Source of the DNA: Pyrinomonadaceae bacterium
Lineage (GTDB): Bacteria; Acidobacteriota; Blastocatellia; Pyrinomonadales; Pyrinomonadaceae
Assembly: GCA_025054715.1 (NCBI GenBank)
Contig: JANWYH010000003.1
Span: forward strand, 1 to 60,774
DNA length: 60,774 bases
Direction of reading: 5' to 3'
The notes under the pieces are model-generated. The model had not been told where the DNA came from. It was given only the letters and a program-made list of their open reading frames with translations, and ran no database searches. Position numbers and translations under genes: made by a program. How positions within the stretch are numbered: the first letter of the stretch is position 1; every line of letters begins with the position of its first letter. Below are positions 45,532 to 54,647 of this stretch, piece after piece.

Positions 45532-46394
45532 TACTGAAAGCTTTTCAGATAGTCTCGCACTTTTTTCATATCTTCCCAAACATCTCTTTTTTTAGATGGA
45601 TCACGTAAAAGATAAGCAGGATGAAACGTCGGCATAACCTTAATTCCCTGAAAGTCCTGAAATTGACCTCTTATCTTCGTAATAGAAACCTTTGTATTCA
45701 AAAGATACTGACATGCTGTACTTCCTAAAGTCACAATGCAAACTGGACGGATAACAAAAATTTCTCTTATAATAAACTCCCGACAAACCTTAGCTTCTTC
45801 AGGCGTTGGTTGACGATTTCCCGGCGGACGACAACGATTGATATTTCCTATGAAAACCTCTTCGCGCTTTAATTCAATAGCCTCTATTATCTTCGTAAGA
45901 AGCTGTCCTGCTCGCCCTACGAAAGGTTCACCGCGAATATCTTCATCCGCACCAGGTGCTTCACCAATGAACATCAACTTCGCATTTGGATTTCCTTTGC
46001 TATGCACTATTTGAGTTCTATGTTTATAAAGTGGGCATCTATGACAATCACCTATGTCAGCACGAATTTTCTCAAGGTTATCTTGGTTTTCAGCAGGAGT
46101 AATCGTATCAAAAAGCAAAACCGGTTTTTTTTCGGAACTGTCTAAATTCCCGATGTTTAGCTTCGAAGGCCTTAGTTTTTCTATTATATTTGCTAACCTT
46201 TCGTTTCTTTCGGCTTGCTTTTCTTGAGATGACAAACTAATTGATGGTTTGAAAACCTTGGCTTCTTCACTACTCTTTATTTCTGGGACAGTTTGCTCCT
46301 GTTTTTCAATCCATAAGTCTCGAACCCCTAAATCGCGAAGGTAAGAAAGATTAGCCCTTAAACCTGAAATTAACTCCTTTAATTCTTCTTTCAT
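45531..46394 (-). CDS. Uracil-DNA glycosylase, family 4 (iron-sulfur type)
   Basis: 287 residues. A ~110-residue N-terminal extension precedes the catalytic core (about 113-285). Cys117 and Cys120 (CHRC), Cys188 (NRCRPPGNR) and Cys204 match the four 4Fe-4S ligands. Motif A is FIGEAPGADEDIRGEPFVGRAG and motif B is TFHPAYLLRD with His258. It removes uracil from DNA in base excision repair. The N-terminal extension is low in conserved features and of unknown use. ATGA overlap with coaBC. Confidence 0.94.
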   Translation of the reverse strand: MKEELKELISGLRANLSYLRDLGVRDLWIEKQEQTVPEIKSSEEAKVFKPSISLSSQEKQAERNERLANIIEKLRPSKLNIGNLDSSEKKPVLLFDTITPAENQDNLEKIRADIGDCHRCPLYKHRTQIVHSKGNPNAKLMFIGEAPGADEDIRGEPFVGRAGQLLTKIIEAIELKREEVFIGNINRCRPPGNRQPTPEEAKVCREFIIREIFVIRPVCIVTLGSTACQYLLNTKVSITKIRGQFQDFQGIKVMPTFHPAYLLRDPSKKRDVWEDMKKVRDYLKSFQ

Positions 46395-47608
46395 TTGTTC
46401 CTGAGCCTTACGATTTCATCCAAAATTTTCTCAGCCATTTCCTCTTTAGACATAAGTGGCACTTCTACTCTGGATCCATCCCGCCCAAGTATAAACCCTC
46501 TGTTTTTGTCAGAACCAAAACCACTTTCCGAAGAAGAAATGTCATTAGCAACTATCAAATCCAAATTCTTTTCCTTCAGCTTTTCTTTGGCGTATTCTTC
46601 AACATTGTCGGTCTCAGCAGCAAATCCCACAACAACTAATCCATCGTGCCTTTTTAGCGAAACCGCTTTCAGTATATCAGGAGTTTTTTTTAGCTCAATC
46701 GTCAACCTATCAGAATTTTTCTTTATCTTTGAGCTAGAGCGATTGACCGGAGAATAATCAGCTACGGCTGCAGCTCCAATATAAACGGTAGCTTTTTTAA
46801 GCTCGTCCATAACGGCTTGATACATCTGCTCGGCTGAAACTACGTTTATAACTTTCATGCCTTCGGGTGGGCTCGCTATAACATTTCCCACTATCAAGGT
46901 AACCTCAGCACCTCGTCTGCGAGCTGCTCTTGCTATAGCAAACCCCATCTTTCCAGAAGAATGATTAGATATGTATCTTACAGGGTCAATCTCCTCCCTA
47001 GTTCCACCAACGGTAATTAATAAATGTTCTCCCTCTAAATCTTGCTCGACTGCTTCGACACTCTGTCTTGATTCTAGAAAACTTAGGACTTGCCTGACTA
47101 TGTTTTCAACGTCTTCTAATTTGCCAGTTCCAACTGTTTTACAAGCTAGCTCCCCTTCGACCGGCTCGATAAAAATAACCCCATCTTCTCTAAGCCTTTG
47201 CACATTTCTCTTCGTAGCCGGATGATTCCACATAGCAGTATTCATAGCAGGCGCAACCATTACGGGTGCAGTAGAGGCAAGATAGGTTGAAGTTAAAAAG
47301 TCGTCGGCAATTCCATTAGCAAATTTTGCCAGAATGTTAGCCGTCGCCGGAACAATCAGTAATAAGTCTATGTTTTGAGAAAAATTAACGTGAGCTATCG
47401 GATCAGGATTATCCGCAGAATAATCGTCAACTATAACATACTGATTCGTCAAAGCTCGAAAGGTAAGGGGCTTGACGAATTTAGTAGCTTCTTTTGTCAT
47501 TGCGACCTGCACAAAACAGCCAGCCTTCTGAAGAAGTCTTAAAACTTCTACTGCCTTATAAGCAGCAATTCCTCCGCACACTCCGAGACCTATTTTCCAC
47601 TCTTTCAT
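46391..47608 (-). CDS. coaBC: Bifunctional phosphopantothenoylcysteine decarboxylase/phosphopantothenate-cysteine ligase
   Basis: 405 residues. The CoaC flavoprotein domain (about 1-175) has GVCGGIAAYKAVEVLR, the catalytic-His region DPIAHVNFSQ, and VAPAMNTAMWNHPATKRN. The CoaB domain (about 190-405) has ITVGGTREEIDPVRYISNHSSGKMG, AAVADYSP and the lysine motif KIKKNSD. It makes 4'-phosphopantetheine for CoA. ATG 47608 was chosen over a GTG upstream. Confidence 0.95.
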   Translation of the reverse strand: MKEWKIGLGVCGGIAAYKAVEVLRLLQKAGCFVQVAMTKEATKFVKPLTFRALTNQYVIVDDYSADNPDPIAHVNFSQNIDLLLIVPATANILAKFANGIADDFLTSTYLASTAPVMVAPAMNTAMWNHPATKRNVQRLREDGVIFIEPVEGELACKTVGTGKLEDVENIVRQVLSFLESRQSVEAVEQDLEGEHLLITVGGTREEIDPVRYISNHSSGKMGFAIARAARRRGAEVTLIVGNVIASPPEGMKVINVVSAEQMYQAVMDELKKATVYIGAAAVADYSPVNRSSSKIKKNSDRLTIELKKTPDILKAVSLKRHDGLVVVGFAAETDNVEEYAKEKLKEKNLDLIVANDISSSESGFGSDKNRGFILGRDGSRVEVPLMSKEEMAEKILDEIVRLRNK

Positions 47609-47698
47609 CACCCCGAAGTCAAAAAATAACACAAATTTCCGCTAAGTTAAAATAGTATCATTTGGATAACAAAACAAAATTCATTTAGCATAATTACT

Positions 47699-48025
47699 GT
47701 GAAGCAGCAGAGTCTTTTCGATGAAGTTCAGCATTGTGAAATCGAAAAGATTGCTCTATATGCACTCGGTGAGTTCCAGACCCGCGGACATAAACTTGCG
47801 GATAGGCAGCTAGCATTAGACCGCCTCTTAGGCGCATTTAGAAGAGCCGCTGAGCATTTTCAAGCTACACAACTAACCGACGAGCAAATCGCAGAGACGC
47901 TGGAAAGATTAGGTGCAAAAGTAAAAAAAGTACCTTCCTTTTTCGCAAAGCATCCATTTAGAATAACAGTACCTTTAAGTTTAGCCGAAAAAGCTCGCAA
48001 ATTCTTCGATGAACAAAACAGATGA
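47699..48025 (+). CDS. Small conserved-looking protein of unknown function
   Basis: 108 residues. It is helix-rich and charged (FDEVQHCEIEKIALYALGEFQTRG, LDRLLGAFRRAAEHFQATQLTDEQIAETLERLGAKVKK) with no spans, signal or catalytic motif; family not recognised. The GTG start has no ribosome binding site, and a CATAAT ends about five bases upstream, so a leaderless mRNA is possible. Its stop overlaps the squalene/phytoene synthase start (ATGA), so the two are probably translated together. Confidence 0.65.
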   Translation: MKQQSLFDEVQHCEIEKIALYALGEFQTRGHKLADRQLALDRLLGAFRRAAEHFQATQLTDEQIAETLERLGAKVKKVPSFFAKHPFRITVPLSLAEKARKFFDEQNR

Positions 48026-48918
48026 GTCTGGAACTAAAAAAAGCATATCGATACTGCAAGGCAATAACGAAAAAACATGCTAAAAGTTTTTACTTCGCTT
48101 CAAAATTTCTCCCAAAACAGAAAAGAAAATCTATCTACGTACTTTACGCCTTCTGCAGACATGTTGACGATGAGATCGACAAAGCCAAAATAGAAAATGA
48201 ATCACATGCAATAGAAGAAGTAAAAAAATGGCAAGAATCACTTGAAAAACTTTACAATGACGGTTTTCCCAGCGGCTCAAATGACCGAATAAACTTAGTG
48301 TTACTGGCGTGGAGTGACGTTCTAAGAAGCTACAAAATTCCTCTCTCGTTACCTATAGAATTGATAAAAGGCGTTTTGATGGACACTCATGTAAAAAGAT
48401 ATGAGACCTTTGATACACTCTACGTTTACTGCTATCGAGTAGCTTCTACGGTCGGTCTGATGAGTTGTGAAATCTTTGGTTATCAAAACCCATCAGCCCT
48501 TAAATTTGCCGAAGCTATGGGCATAGCAATGCAGATTACAAACATCTTGCGCGATGTAGGCGAGGATGCGAAAATGCAAAGGATTTATATACCGCTTGAA
48601 GACTTGAAAAATTTTGGAGTCAGTGAAGAGCAAATAATTGAAGGAAAAAAAGATGACAATTTCATCCGTTTAATGAAGTTTCAGATCGACAGAGCGAGGA
48701 AATTTTACAAGGAAGCAGAACAAGGCATTCCGATACTCGAACCAGACACAAGATTTACGGTTTTCTTAGCCTCAAGGATTTATGCAAAAATTCTGGACGA
48801 GATAGAAAAGCAAGATTACGACGTTTTTAACCGTCGAGCGCATACTACAACAGCTCAAAAACTTTTAAGTCTGCCAAGCTTATGGTTAGAATTTGAAAAC
48901 TTCAAAAGACTAGATTAA
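48022..48918 (+). CDS. Squalene/phytoene synthase family protein
   Basis: 298 residues. Both aspartate-rich motifs are present: AFCRHVDDEIDKAK (about 45-58) and TNILRDVGEDAKMQRIYIP (about 175-193). YVYCYRVASTVGLMSCEIFG is the usual middle motif. It joins two prenyl diphosphates to make presqualene/squalene or phytoene. With no crt, hpn or shc gene nearby, CrtB and HpnC/HpnD cannot be told apart. Confidence 0.9.
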   Translation: MSLELKKAYRYCKAITKKHAKSFYFASKFLPKQKRKSIYVLYAFCRHVDDEIDKAKIENESHAIEEVKKWQESLEKLYNDGFPSGSNDRINLVLLAWSDVLRSYKIPLSLPIELIKGVLMDTHVKRYETFDTLYVYCYRVASTVGLMSCEIFGYQNPSALKFAEAMGIAMQITNILRDVGEDAKMQRIYIPLEDLKNFGVSEEQIIEGKKDDNFIRLMKFQIDRARKFYKEAEQGIPILEPDTRFTVFLASRIYAKILDEIEKQDYDVFNRRAHTTTAQKLLSLPSLWLEFENFKRLD

Positions 48919-48941
48919 ATTTTCCAAAGGAGTAAAAGTCT

Positions 48942-49973
48942 ATGAAGAAACTTTCCACCTTGATTTTTTTCGCAATTTTTGCGATTTCTGGTCTGTCACA
49001 AAAACAACGCGGAGGTGCAGAGATTAAACAGTTGCAGTCACCCCAGAACCCAAGAATTGGTTTTGTCGTGCACGGCGGAGCAGGCGTCATACCAAGAGGC
49101 TCGTTAACACCCGAAAAGGAAGCCGAATACCGCCAAAAGCTCGAGGAAGCTTTGATGGCTGGCTATAAAGCCCTTCAAGAAGGCAAATCAGCTCTCGATG
49201 CAGTCGAAATTGCAATTCGTATTCTTGAAGACTCGCCGCTTTTTAATGCCGGCAAAGGTGCTGTTTTTACAGCGGATGGACGTGTGGAACTAGACGCTTC
49301 AATAATGGACGGGAAAACCCTAAAAGCCGGTGCGGTCGCAGGAATTCATACAGTGAAAAATCCCATTTCCTTAGCTCGCGTAGTCATGGAAAAGTCGCCG
49401 CATGTTATGTTGATCGGCGAAGGAGCAGAAAAATTTGCCGTCAAAAATGGTCTAGATATAGTTGATCCAAAATACTTCTGGACGAAAGAGCGCTGGGAAC
49501 AATACGAAAGAGTTAAGAAAGAACGCGAAAAACAAGCAAACCAAAAGACAAGTAAATATGGAACAGTTGGAGCTGTAGCTCTCGATAAATACGGGAATTT
49601 GGCTGCTGGAACTTCTACAGGTGGCATGACCTATAAAATGTTTGGTCGGGTTGGTGATACGCCAATCATTGGAGCCGGAACATACGCAAATAACGAAACT
49701 TGCGCAGTTTCAGCAACTGGCTGGGGCGAATATTTCATTCGTCTAGGCGTTGCAAGAGACATTTCTGCTTTGATGGAGTATAGAGCTTTACCAATTCAGC
49801 AAGCCGTTGATCTAGTGATCCAACAAAAGTTGAAAAAATTAGGTGGTGACGGTGGTGTTATTGCGATAGATAAGTTCGGAAATATCGGTATCTCGTTCAA
49901 TACAGAAGGCATGTATAGGGCTTATATCAATTCCGACGGAAAACCTGTCGTCTTAATTTATAAGGATGAGTAA
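48942..49973 (+). CDS. Isoaspartyl peptidase/L-asparaginase (Ntn hydrolase), secreted
   Basis: 343 residues. A signal peptide (about 1-19) is followed by the N-terminal subunit HGGAGVIPRG and the cleavage site before Thr208 in YGTVGAVALD; after self-cleavage this Thr becomes the nucleophile. GTSTGGMTYKMFGRVGDTPIIGAGTYAN is the family signature. AAAGGAG precedes the ATG. It probably degrades isoaspartyl peptides or asparagine in the periplasm. Confidence 0.93.
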   Translation: MKKLSTLIFFAIFAISGLSQKQRGGAEIKQLQSPQNPRIGFVVHGGAGVIPRGSLTPEKEAEYRQKLEEALMAGYKALQEGKSALDAVEIAIRILEDSPLFNAGKGAVFTADGRVELDASIMDGKTLKAGAVAGIHTVKNPISLARVVMEKSPHVMLIGEGAEKFAVKNGLDIVDPKYFWTKERWEQYERVKKEREKQANQKTSKYGTVGAVALDKYGNLAAGTSTGGMTYKMFGRVGDTPIIGAGTYANNETCAVSATGWGEYFIRLGVARDISALMEYRALPIQQAVDLVIQQKLKKLGGDGGVIAIDKFGNIGISFNTEGMYRAYINSDGKPVVLIYKDE

Positions 49974-50014
49974 AAACTTGCTAAGCCCGCAAAACCTGAG
50001 CAGATTTTTTAAGC

Positions 50015-50044
50015 GCGAAATTAGATAAGTGCGAAATTAGAAAA
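50015..50044 (+). repeat. 14-base direct repeat after the isoaspartyl peptidase gene
   Basis: GCGAAATTAGATAA (50015-50028) and GCGAAATTAGAAAA (50031-50044) are spaced by two bases. It leads into the hairpin below and looks like a slippage duplication. Confidence 0.5.
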
Positions 50045-50100
50045 GAAGAGACAAGTTTCTCTCCATTATAAGAAATAGTAGTCTTTTGTCTCTTCTAATT
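50044..50100 (+). terminator. Hairpin after the isoaspartyl peptidase gene, likely terminator
   Basis: An 11-bp stem, AGAAGAGACAA / TTGTCTCTTCT (50044-50054 with 50086-50096), has an inner TTTCT/AGAAA stem in its 31-base loop. The following bases are AT-rich but not a pure T-run, so it may be a terminator or an RNA structure. Confidence 0.45.
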
Positions 50101-50152
50101 TAATCTTCGTTTTTAAGGTATTTGTAACATAGTAACTCGAAAATCAAGGTGC

Positions 50153-50158
50153 TATACT
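50153..50158 (+). promoter_or_regulatory. Possible -10 box of the ABC transporter operon
   Basis: TATACT stands 25 bases before ATG 50184. I see no convincing -35 at 16-18 bases, so this is a weak prediction. Confidence 0.3.
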
Positions 50159-50183
50159 GGGTTTTCACACCGACTTGCAAAAT

Positions 50184-51482
50184 ATGACAGAAAAGGGAAT
50201 TGCAATCATAGAAGCAAAAGAGGTTGAAAAATTTTATAAGCAACCCGATGGAAGTCGAATACAAGTAATTGCTCCAACAAATCTTAAAATCTACCCAAAT
50301 CAGATATTAGCACTTCTCGGCCCGTCAGGATGTGGTAAATCAACTTTACTTCGTATGCTTGTAGGATTAGAAATCCCCTCAGCGGGAGAAATCTACTGGC
50401 ATGGTCATCCCATAGACCATCAAAAACCGAATGCTGCCGTAGTTTTCCAAAGCTTTGCACTCTTTCCTTGGTTAACCGTACTCGAAAACGTTGAAGCTCC
50501 CCTGTTGGCACGTGGTATAAACAGCGTCGAAAGACATAAAAGAGCATTAAAGATTTTAGATATAGTAGGATTAGACGGTTTTGAAATGGCGTATCCTAAA
50601 GAACTTTCCGGCGGAATGAAACAAAGAGTAGGTTTTGCCCGTGCTCTTGTTGTAGAACCAGAAGTTCTATTCATGGATGAACCTTTTTCAGCATTAGATG
50701 TTTTGACTGCAGAAAACCTTCGCAAAGAATTATTAGATCTTTGGTTAAAAAGAAAAATACCCACTCGTACCATCTTTATTGTTACCCACAACATAGAAGA
50801 GGCTGTATTTTTAGCCGACAGGATCGTCGTTCTTGGGAAAAATCCTGCTTACATACGTGTTGATATTGATATTAATCTGCCTCGACCGCGAAACCGCAAT
50901 TCAGAAGAATTTATAGAAATGGTTGATTACATTTACAAGGTTTTGACAAAACCAGATGAAGAGTTAGAAACAGAAGCTTACACCATAAAAGAGAAAAAAG
51001 CAAAGCATATAATGCTACCGCATGCTCGTCCCGGCGGAATAGCAGGACTTCTAGAAATTCTCTCCGATCGTGGTGGAAAAGACGATCTTTATCATCTAGC
51101 AGATGAACTGATGATGGAGATAGATGACTTGCTTCCGATTGTAGACGCTGCATCGTTGCTAGGCTTCGTTAAGGTTGACGAGGGAGATATTGAGCTAACT
51201 TTGCAAGGAGAAACCTTCGTAAAATCGGACATCCTAGAAAGAAAGAAGATATTTCGCGAATCTGCTCTAGAAAATATCCCTCTTTTACGTCAGATTGAAA
51301 GTTCTCTCAGGACGAAAAGTGATAGAAAACTACCAGAAGAATTCTTCCTCGACATATTAGAAGAGCACTTTTCTGAGGAAGAAGCATCTAGACAGCTGAA
51401 TACAGCAATTCATTGGGGGCGCTACGCTGAGATATTTGACTATGACGGACAAAGTCAATGCCTTTTCTTGACGGAGTTGTGA
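50184..51482 (+). CDS. ABC transporter ATPase (nitrate/sulfonate/taurine type) with C-terminal AAA-associated domain
   Basis: 432 residues. The ATPase (about 5-235) has Walker A GPSGCGKST, the signature LSGGMKQRVGFARAL and Walker B VLFMDEPFSALD. The rest (about 255-425) is the AAA-associated C-terminal domain (PF09821-like), winged-helix-like with HIMLPHARPGGIAGLLEIL. ATG 50184 was chosen over TTG 50175. It pairs with a duplicated permease and no periplasmic binding protein, as in the COG4754/COG4986 group. The ion or molecule moved is unknown. Confidence 0.9.
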   Translation: MTEKGIAIIEAKEVEKFYKQPDGSRIQVIAPTNLKIYPNQILALLGPSGCGKSTLLRMLVGLEIPSAGEIYWHGHPIDHQKPNAAVVFQSFALFPWLTVLENVEAPLLARGINSVERHKRALKILDIVGLDGFEMAYPKELSGGMKQRVGFARALVVEPEVLFMDEPFSALDVLTAENLRKELLDLWLKRKIPTRTIFIVTHNIEEAVFLADRIVVLGKNPAYIRVDIDINLPRPRNRNSEEFIEMVDYIYKVLTKPDEELETEAYTIKEKKAKHIMLPHARPGGIAGLLEILSDRGGKDDLYHLADELMMEIDDLLPIVDAASLLGFVKVDEGDIELTLQGETFVKSDILERKKIFRESALENIPLLRQIESSLRTKSDRKLPEEFFLDILEEHFSEEEASRQLNTAIHWGRYAEIFDYDGQSQCLFLTEL

Positions 51483-51483
51483 G

Positions 51484-53208
51484 ATGCTTCATGGTAAATC
51501 AAAATTAATATTTTCGGAAAGAAAGTTTTCTCTTCTTTCTGATTTTATAATTCTTCTATCAACTATTGCTGTTATCTACGGTGTTATAACAGCCATCTCA
51601 CCTTGGTTCGGTCCTGTAGAAGAAAAAGCTGAAATCTCACTCTCGCCAGAAGTGCTTCCCATTTATGCCGGATACTCACTATTAAGAATGGCAATTGCTT
51701 ATCTTCTTAGCTTTCTGTTTGCAATAGTTTATGGATACATTGCCGCTTATTATGCTCGCGCTGAAAGAGTAATGCTCCCGATACTTGACATCTTGCAGTC
51801 TATACCAGTCCTTAGCTTCTTACCAGGTGTAATGCTCGCAATGGTTGCTCTTTTTCCCACAAAACAAGTTGGTGTAGAACTGGGTTCTATTCTTTTAATC
51901 TTCACAGGGCAAGTTTGGAACATGGCTTTCAGTTTTTATAGCTCCTTGAAAAGTATTCCAAAAGAGTTAAGAGAAGTAACTGAAGTGTATAACTTTAGCC
52001 GTTGGCTGCGGTTTAGATACTTAGAATTACCCTATTCAACCATAGGTCTTGTTTGGAATTCGATGATGTCAGTAGCTGGGGGGTGGTTCTTTCTGATGGC
52101 TTGTGAAATGTTCACTCTGGGCGAAAAAGATTTCCGCTTACTTGGGCTAGGTTCTTATCTCCAAAAAGCAGCGGACGAAGGCGACGTAACTGCTATCTTG
52201 TGGGGACTAGGAACCATGATCACCGTCATAGTCATTTTAGACCTTTTGTTATGGCGCCCTTTAATTGCCTGGTCAGATAAATTTAAGTTAGAACAAGTCG
52301 AATCCGAAATAAAACCGAGGTCAAAAATACTCAACCTGATACGCCGTTCTAGTATAATTGACAGAGTTAGCAAAAATCTACTTCATCCCCTCAACGAAAA
52401 AATAACATTGTTACTTAGCAGGAGGAACTCTGCGGATCGCAAAAAACCTAGTTTAATTCGCAAGAGAATAGTAGAAAATCTGTATTTTGCATTAGCTCTT
52501 GCTTTTGTAGTGTATGGCCTATGGTTAACCATAAGGCTTTTCTCAGGGTTAAGCAGCGACGAAATACTAATGCTTATTCAAGGTGCCTTGGCTACCTTCT
52601 TAAGAGTTCTTGCAGCTCTTCTCATAGGCTTAGCTTGGACAGTTCCGGTAGGAGTTTGGATAGGACTTCGCCCAAAAGTTGCACGCTTTGCACAACCCAT
52701 CGTTCAAGTTGTTGCCTCAATACCAGCAACTGCTCTCTTCCCCGTTGTTTTGTTGTTTTTAATTCACTGGGGAGGAGGACTTAGCATAGGCGCAATTGCT
52801 CTAATGCTTCTTGGAACACAGTGGTATATCCTTTTTAATGTCATTGCAGGGGCAATGTCTATACCTAACGACCTTCGTGAAGCATCTGCGGTATTCAAAT
52901 TCAGTTTCATAAACAGATGGAGACTCTTAATTCTACCGGCTATTTTTCCGTATCTAGTAACGGGTATGGTTACGGCGGTTGGCGGTGCTTGGAATGCTAG
53001 TATTGTAGCAGAGTATTTCAGTTTTAAAAACGAAACACTCTCAACAATCGGTCTCGGTGCAATCATAAATCGCTCGTCAAGCGAAGGAAATATGGAACTT
53101 TTATTTGCCTCAACTCTGGTGATGGCGTCTGTAGTCGTTCTAATAAACCGGACTGTATGGCGAAGACTTTATAAACTTGCTTCTACTAAGTTCAAGATGG
53201 AAAGTTAA
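51484..53208 (+). CDS. ABC transporter duplicated permease (COG4986-like)
   Basis: 574 residues with two fused BPD_transp_1 permease halves (about 20-270 and 330-565). EAA-type loops are seen in both: VTEVYNFSRWLRFRYLELPYS and ASAVFKFSFINRWRLLILPAI. The linker (about 275-325) is basic and not membrane-inserted. It begins one base after the ATPase stop. No substrate-binding protein is encoded in the operon. Confidence 0.9.
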   Translation: MLHGKSKLIFSERKFSLLSDFIILLSTIAVIYGVITAISPWFGPVEEKAEISLSPEVLPIYAGYSLLRMAIAYLLSFLFAIVYGYIAAYYARAERVMLPILDILQSIPVLSFLPGVMLAMVALFPTKQVGVELGSILLIFTGQVWNMAFSFYSSLKSIPKELREVTEVYNFSRWLRFRYLELPYSTIGLVWNSMMSVAGGWFFLMACEMFTLGEKDFRLLGLGSYLQKAADEGDVTAILWGLGTMITVIVILDLLLWRPLIAWSDKFKLEQVESEIKPRSKILNLIRRSSIIDRVSKNLLHPLNEKITLLLSRRNSADRKKPSLIRKRIVENLYFALALAFVVYGLWLTIRLFSGLSSDEILMLIQGALATFLRVLAALLIGLAWTVPVGVWIGLRPKVARFAQPIVQVVASIPATALFPVVLLFLIHWGGGLSIGAIALMLLGTQWYILFNVIAGAMSIPNDLREASAVFKFSFINRWRLLILPAIFPYLVTGMVTAVGGAWNASIVAEYFSFKNETLSTIGLGAIINRSSSEGNMELLFASTLVMASVVVLINRTVWRRLYKLASTKFKMES

Positions 53209-53223
53209 ATCTTAGGAGAAGAG

Positions 53224-53931
53224 ATGGAAACAATCAGCTTCGTTAGATATATCTTAGCCGCTCTAGTTTTAGGAGCCATAATTGGAGCAGAAAGACAACG
53301 TAGGCAAAGGCTGGCAGGAATGCGAACAAATGCACTCGTAGCCTTGGGATCTGCTATGTTTGTAAGCATAAGTCTGATGCTCTCGCCCGATACTAGTCCA
53401 ACCAGAATAGCAGCACAAGTTGTTTCAGGCATAGGATTCCTCGGAGCAGGCTTAATCGTTCGAGAGGGATTCAATGTTCAAGGGTTAAACACTGCAGCTA
53501 CCCTTTGGTGTAGCGGTGCAGTCGGAACACTCTGTGGCGTAGGTTTTATTACCGAAGCCTTTATTGGAACTACTGCCGTGCTCTTAACTCACATACTCCT
53601 TAGACCTTTGGGACAAATTCTTGATAAACAAAGAAGAACTATCATAGCGAAAGAGGAAAAAGCTGGTGAGGCTCTTTACCAGATTCTTGTGGTCTGTCGT
53701 AACAAAGACGAACAAAGATTGCGCTCTTTGCTTCTACATACTGTTATCCAAAAAGGTTTGTCACTTCGAGCCCTAGTTAGTGAAGATGTAAGCAACGACA
53801 AACTCGAAATTCAGGCTGAAATATGGGTAGAGCAAAGAGATGATAGAAAATTAGAGGAAATAGTAGGAACTCTGAGTTTAGAACCGAGTATTAGCGCAAT
53901 TAGCTGGAAGGTTATCTCTGATGTCTCTTAG
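53224..53931 (+). CDS. MgtC/SapB family membrane protein
   Basis: 235 residues. Four N-terminal spans (about 5-135) include LVLGAIIGAERQRRQRLAGMRTNALVALGSAMF and GIGFLGAGLIVREG. The C-terminal part (about 145-235) is a soluble ACT-like domain. MgtC proteins are linked to magnesium and phosphate homeostasis. AGGAG precedes the ATG and it follows the permease by 15 bases, suggesting an operon with the anion-type transporter. Confidence 0.92.
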   Translation: METISFVRYILAALVLGAIIGAERQRRQRLAGMRTNALVALGSAMFVSISLMLSPDTSPTRIAAQVVSGIGFLGAGLIVREGFNVQGLNTAATLWCSGAVGTLCGVGFITEAFIGTTAVLLTHILLRPLGQILDKQRRTIIAKEEKAGEALYQILVVCRNKDEQRLRSLLLHTVIQKGLSLRALVSEDVSNDKLEIQAEIWVEQRDDRKLEEIVGTLSLEPSISAISWKVISDVS

Positions 53932-54407
53932 AAGCAGTTGGAAAAGTCAAGTTTAAGTTTCCGAAGAATTGCAAAGTTTTTTACCCCCGCCCAACTCTAC
54001 AAATCCCCTTAAACCGAAGTTATAAATCTTTATCTTTAGAGCTTCCCCACCTTGCCTCTTATCTAGACTTAGTGCGCCGAAGTTTGAGATCCCGAGCGCA
54101 TTGACTAGAGCAAAGTTAAAAGCTCTGCTACTTGTAGGCTTCTCAACTCAACGGAACCTGAATTTCTCCAGTTTAGTTTACAAGCGTAGCAACTCTAGAT
54201 AATGACCCTTGCTTGAAAAGGCGTAAACGAAAATCTACACCTATGGGCTTATGCTCATAACAGATGGATGGATAGCAAACCAGCTACTCGGTTTTCGAAA
54301 GGCAATTTCTTTATTATACCAGGCGAATAGTTGATTGCTTTCGTTCCTATCTCCGAAGAATGAGATTTGATGAAGACTACAAAATTGAGTAAACTACTAA
54401 GTTGAGC
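53932..54407. other. 476-base gene-free stretch before tRNA-Ser
   Basis: No convincing ORF on either strand; the only short frames have unlikely composition. No tmRNA, RNase P or SRP signature, IS end or CRISPR repeat was recognised. The sequence is of mixed composition with short purine-rich stretches. It may hold decayed coding sequence or an unrecognised small RNA. Confidence 0.5.
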
Positions 54408-54498
54408 GGAAAGGTGCAGGAGTGGCTTAACTGGCAGCACTGGAAATGCTGTGTACCCCAAAAGGGTACCGTGGGTTCGAATCCCACCCTTTCCGCCA
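54408..54498 (+). tRNA. tRNA-Ser (GGA)
   Basis: 91 bases with encoded CCA. The acceptor stem GGAAAGG pairs with CCTTTCC, the anticodon stem CAGCA/TGCTG surrounds the loop CTGGAAA with anticodon GGA, a long variable arm (TACCCCAAAAGGGTA) is present as in serine tRNAs, and the T arm has GGTTCGAATCC. The discriminator is G. Confidence 0.97.
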
Positions 54499-54647
54499 TA
54501 TTTAAAAATGCACTCAGGATTAGTTTCAGCTATTCTCAGGAACCTTCTTAGCCAACTTAATCATTCCACCAGCACTAGCCGACACTAGTAATTTACATAG
54601 AAGCGAAGTATAGGCAGAAATTGGCAATCTACAATCGTCACTGAATG

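Noticed and set aside
54255-54461. A 68-residue minus-strand frame overlapping tRNA-Ser
   Set aside because: It runs into the tRNA, has no ribosome binding site and an unlikely composition.
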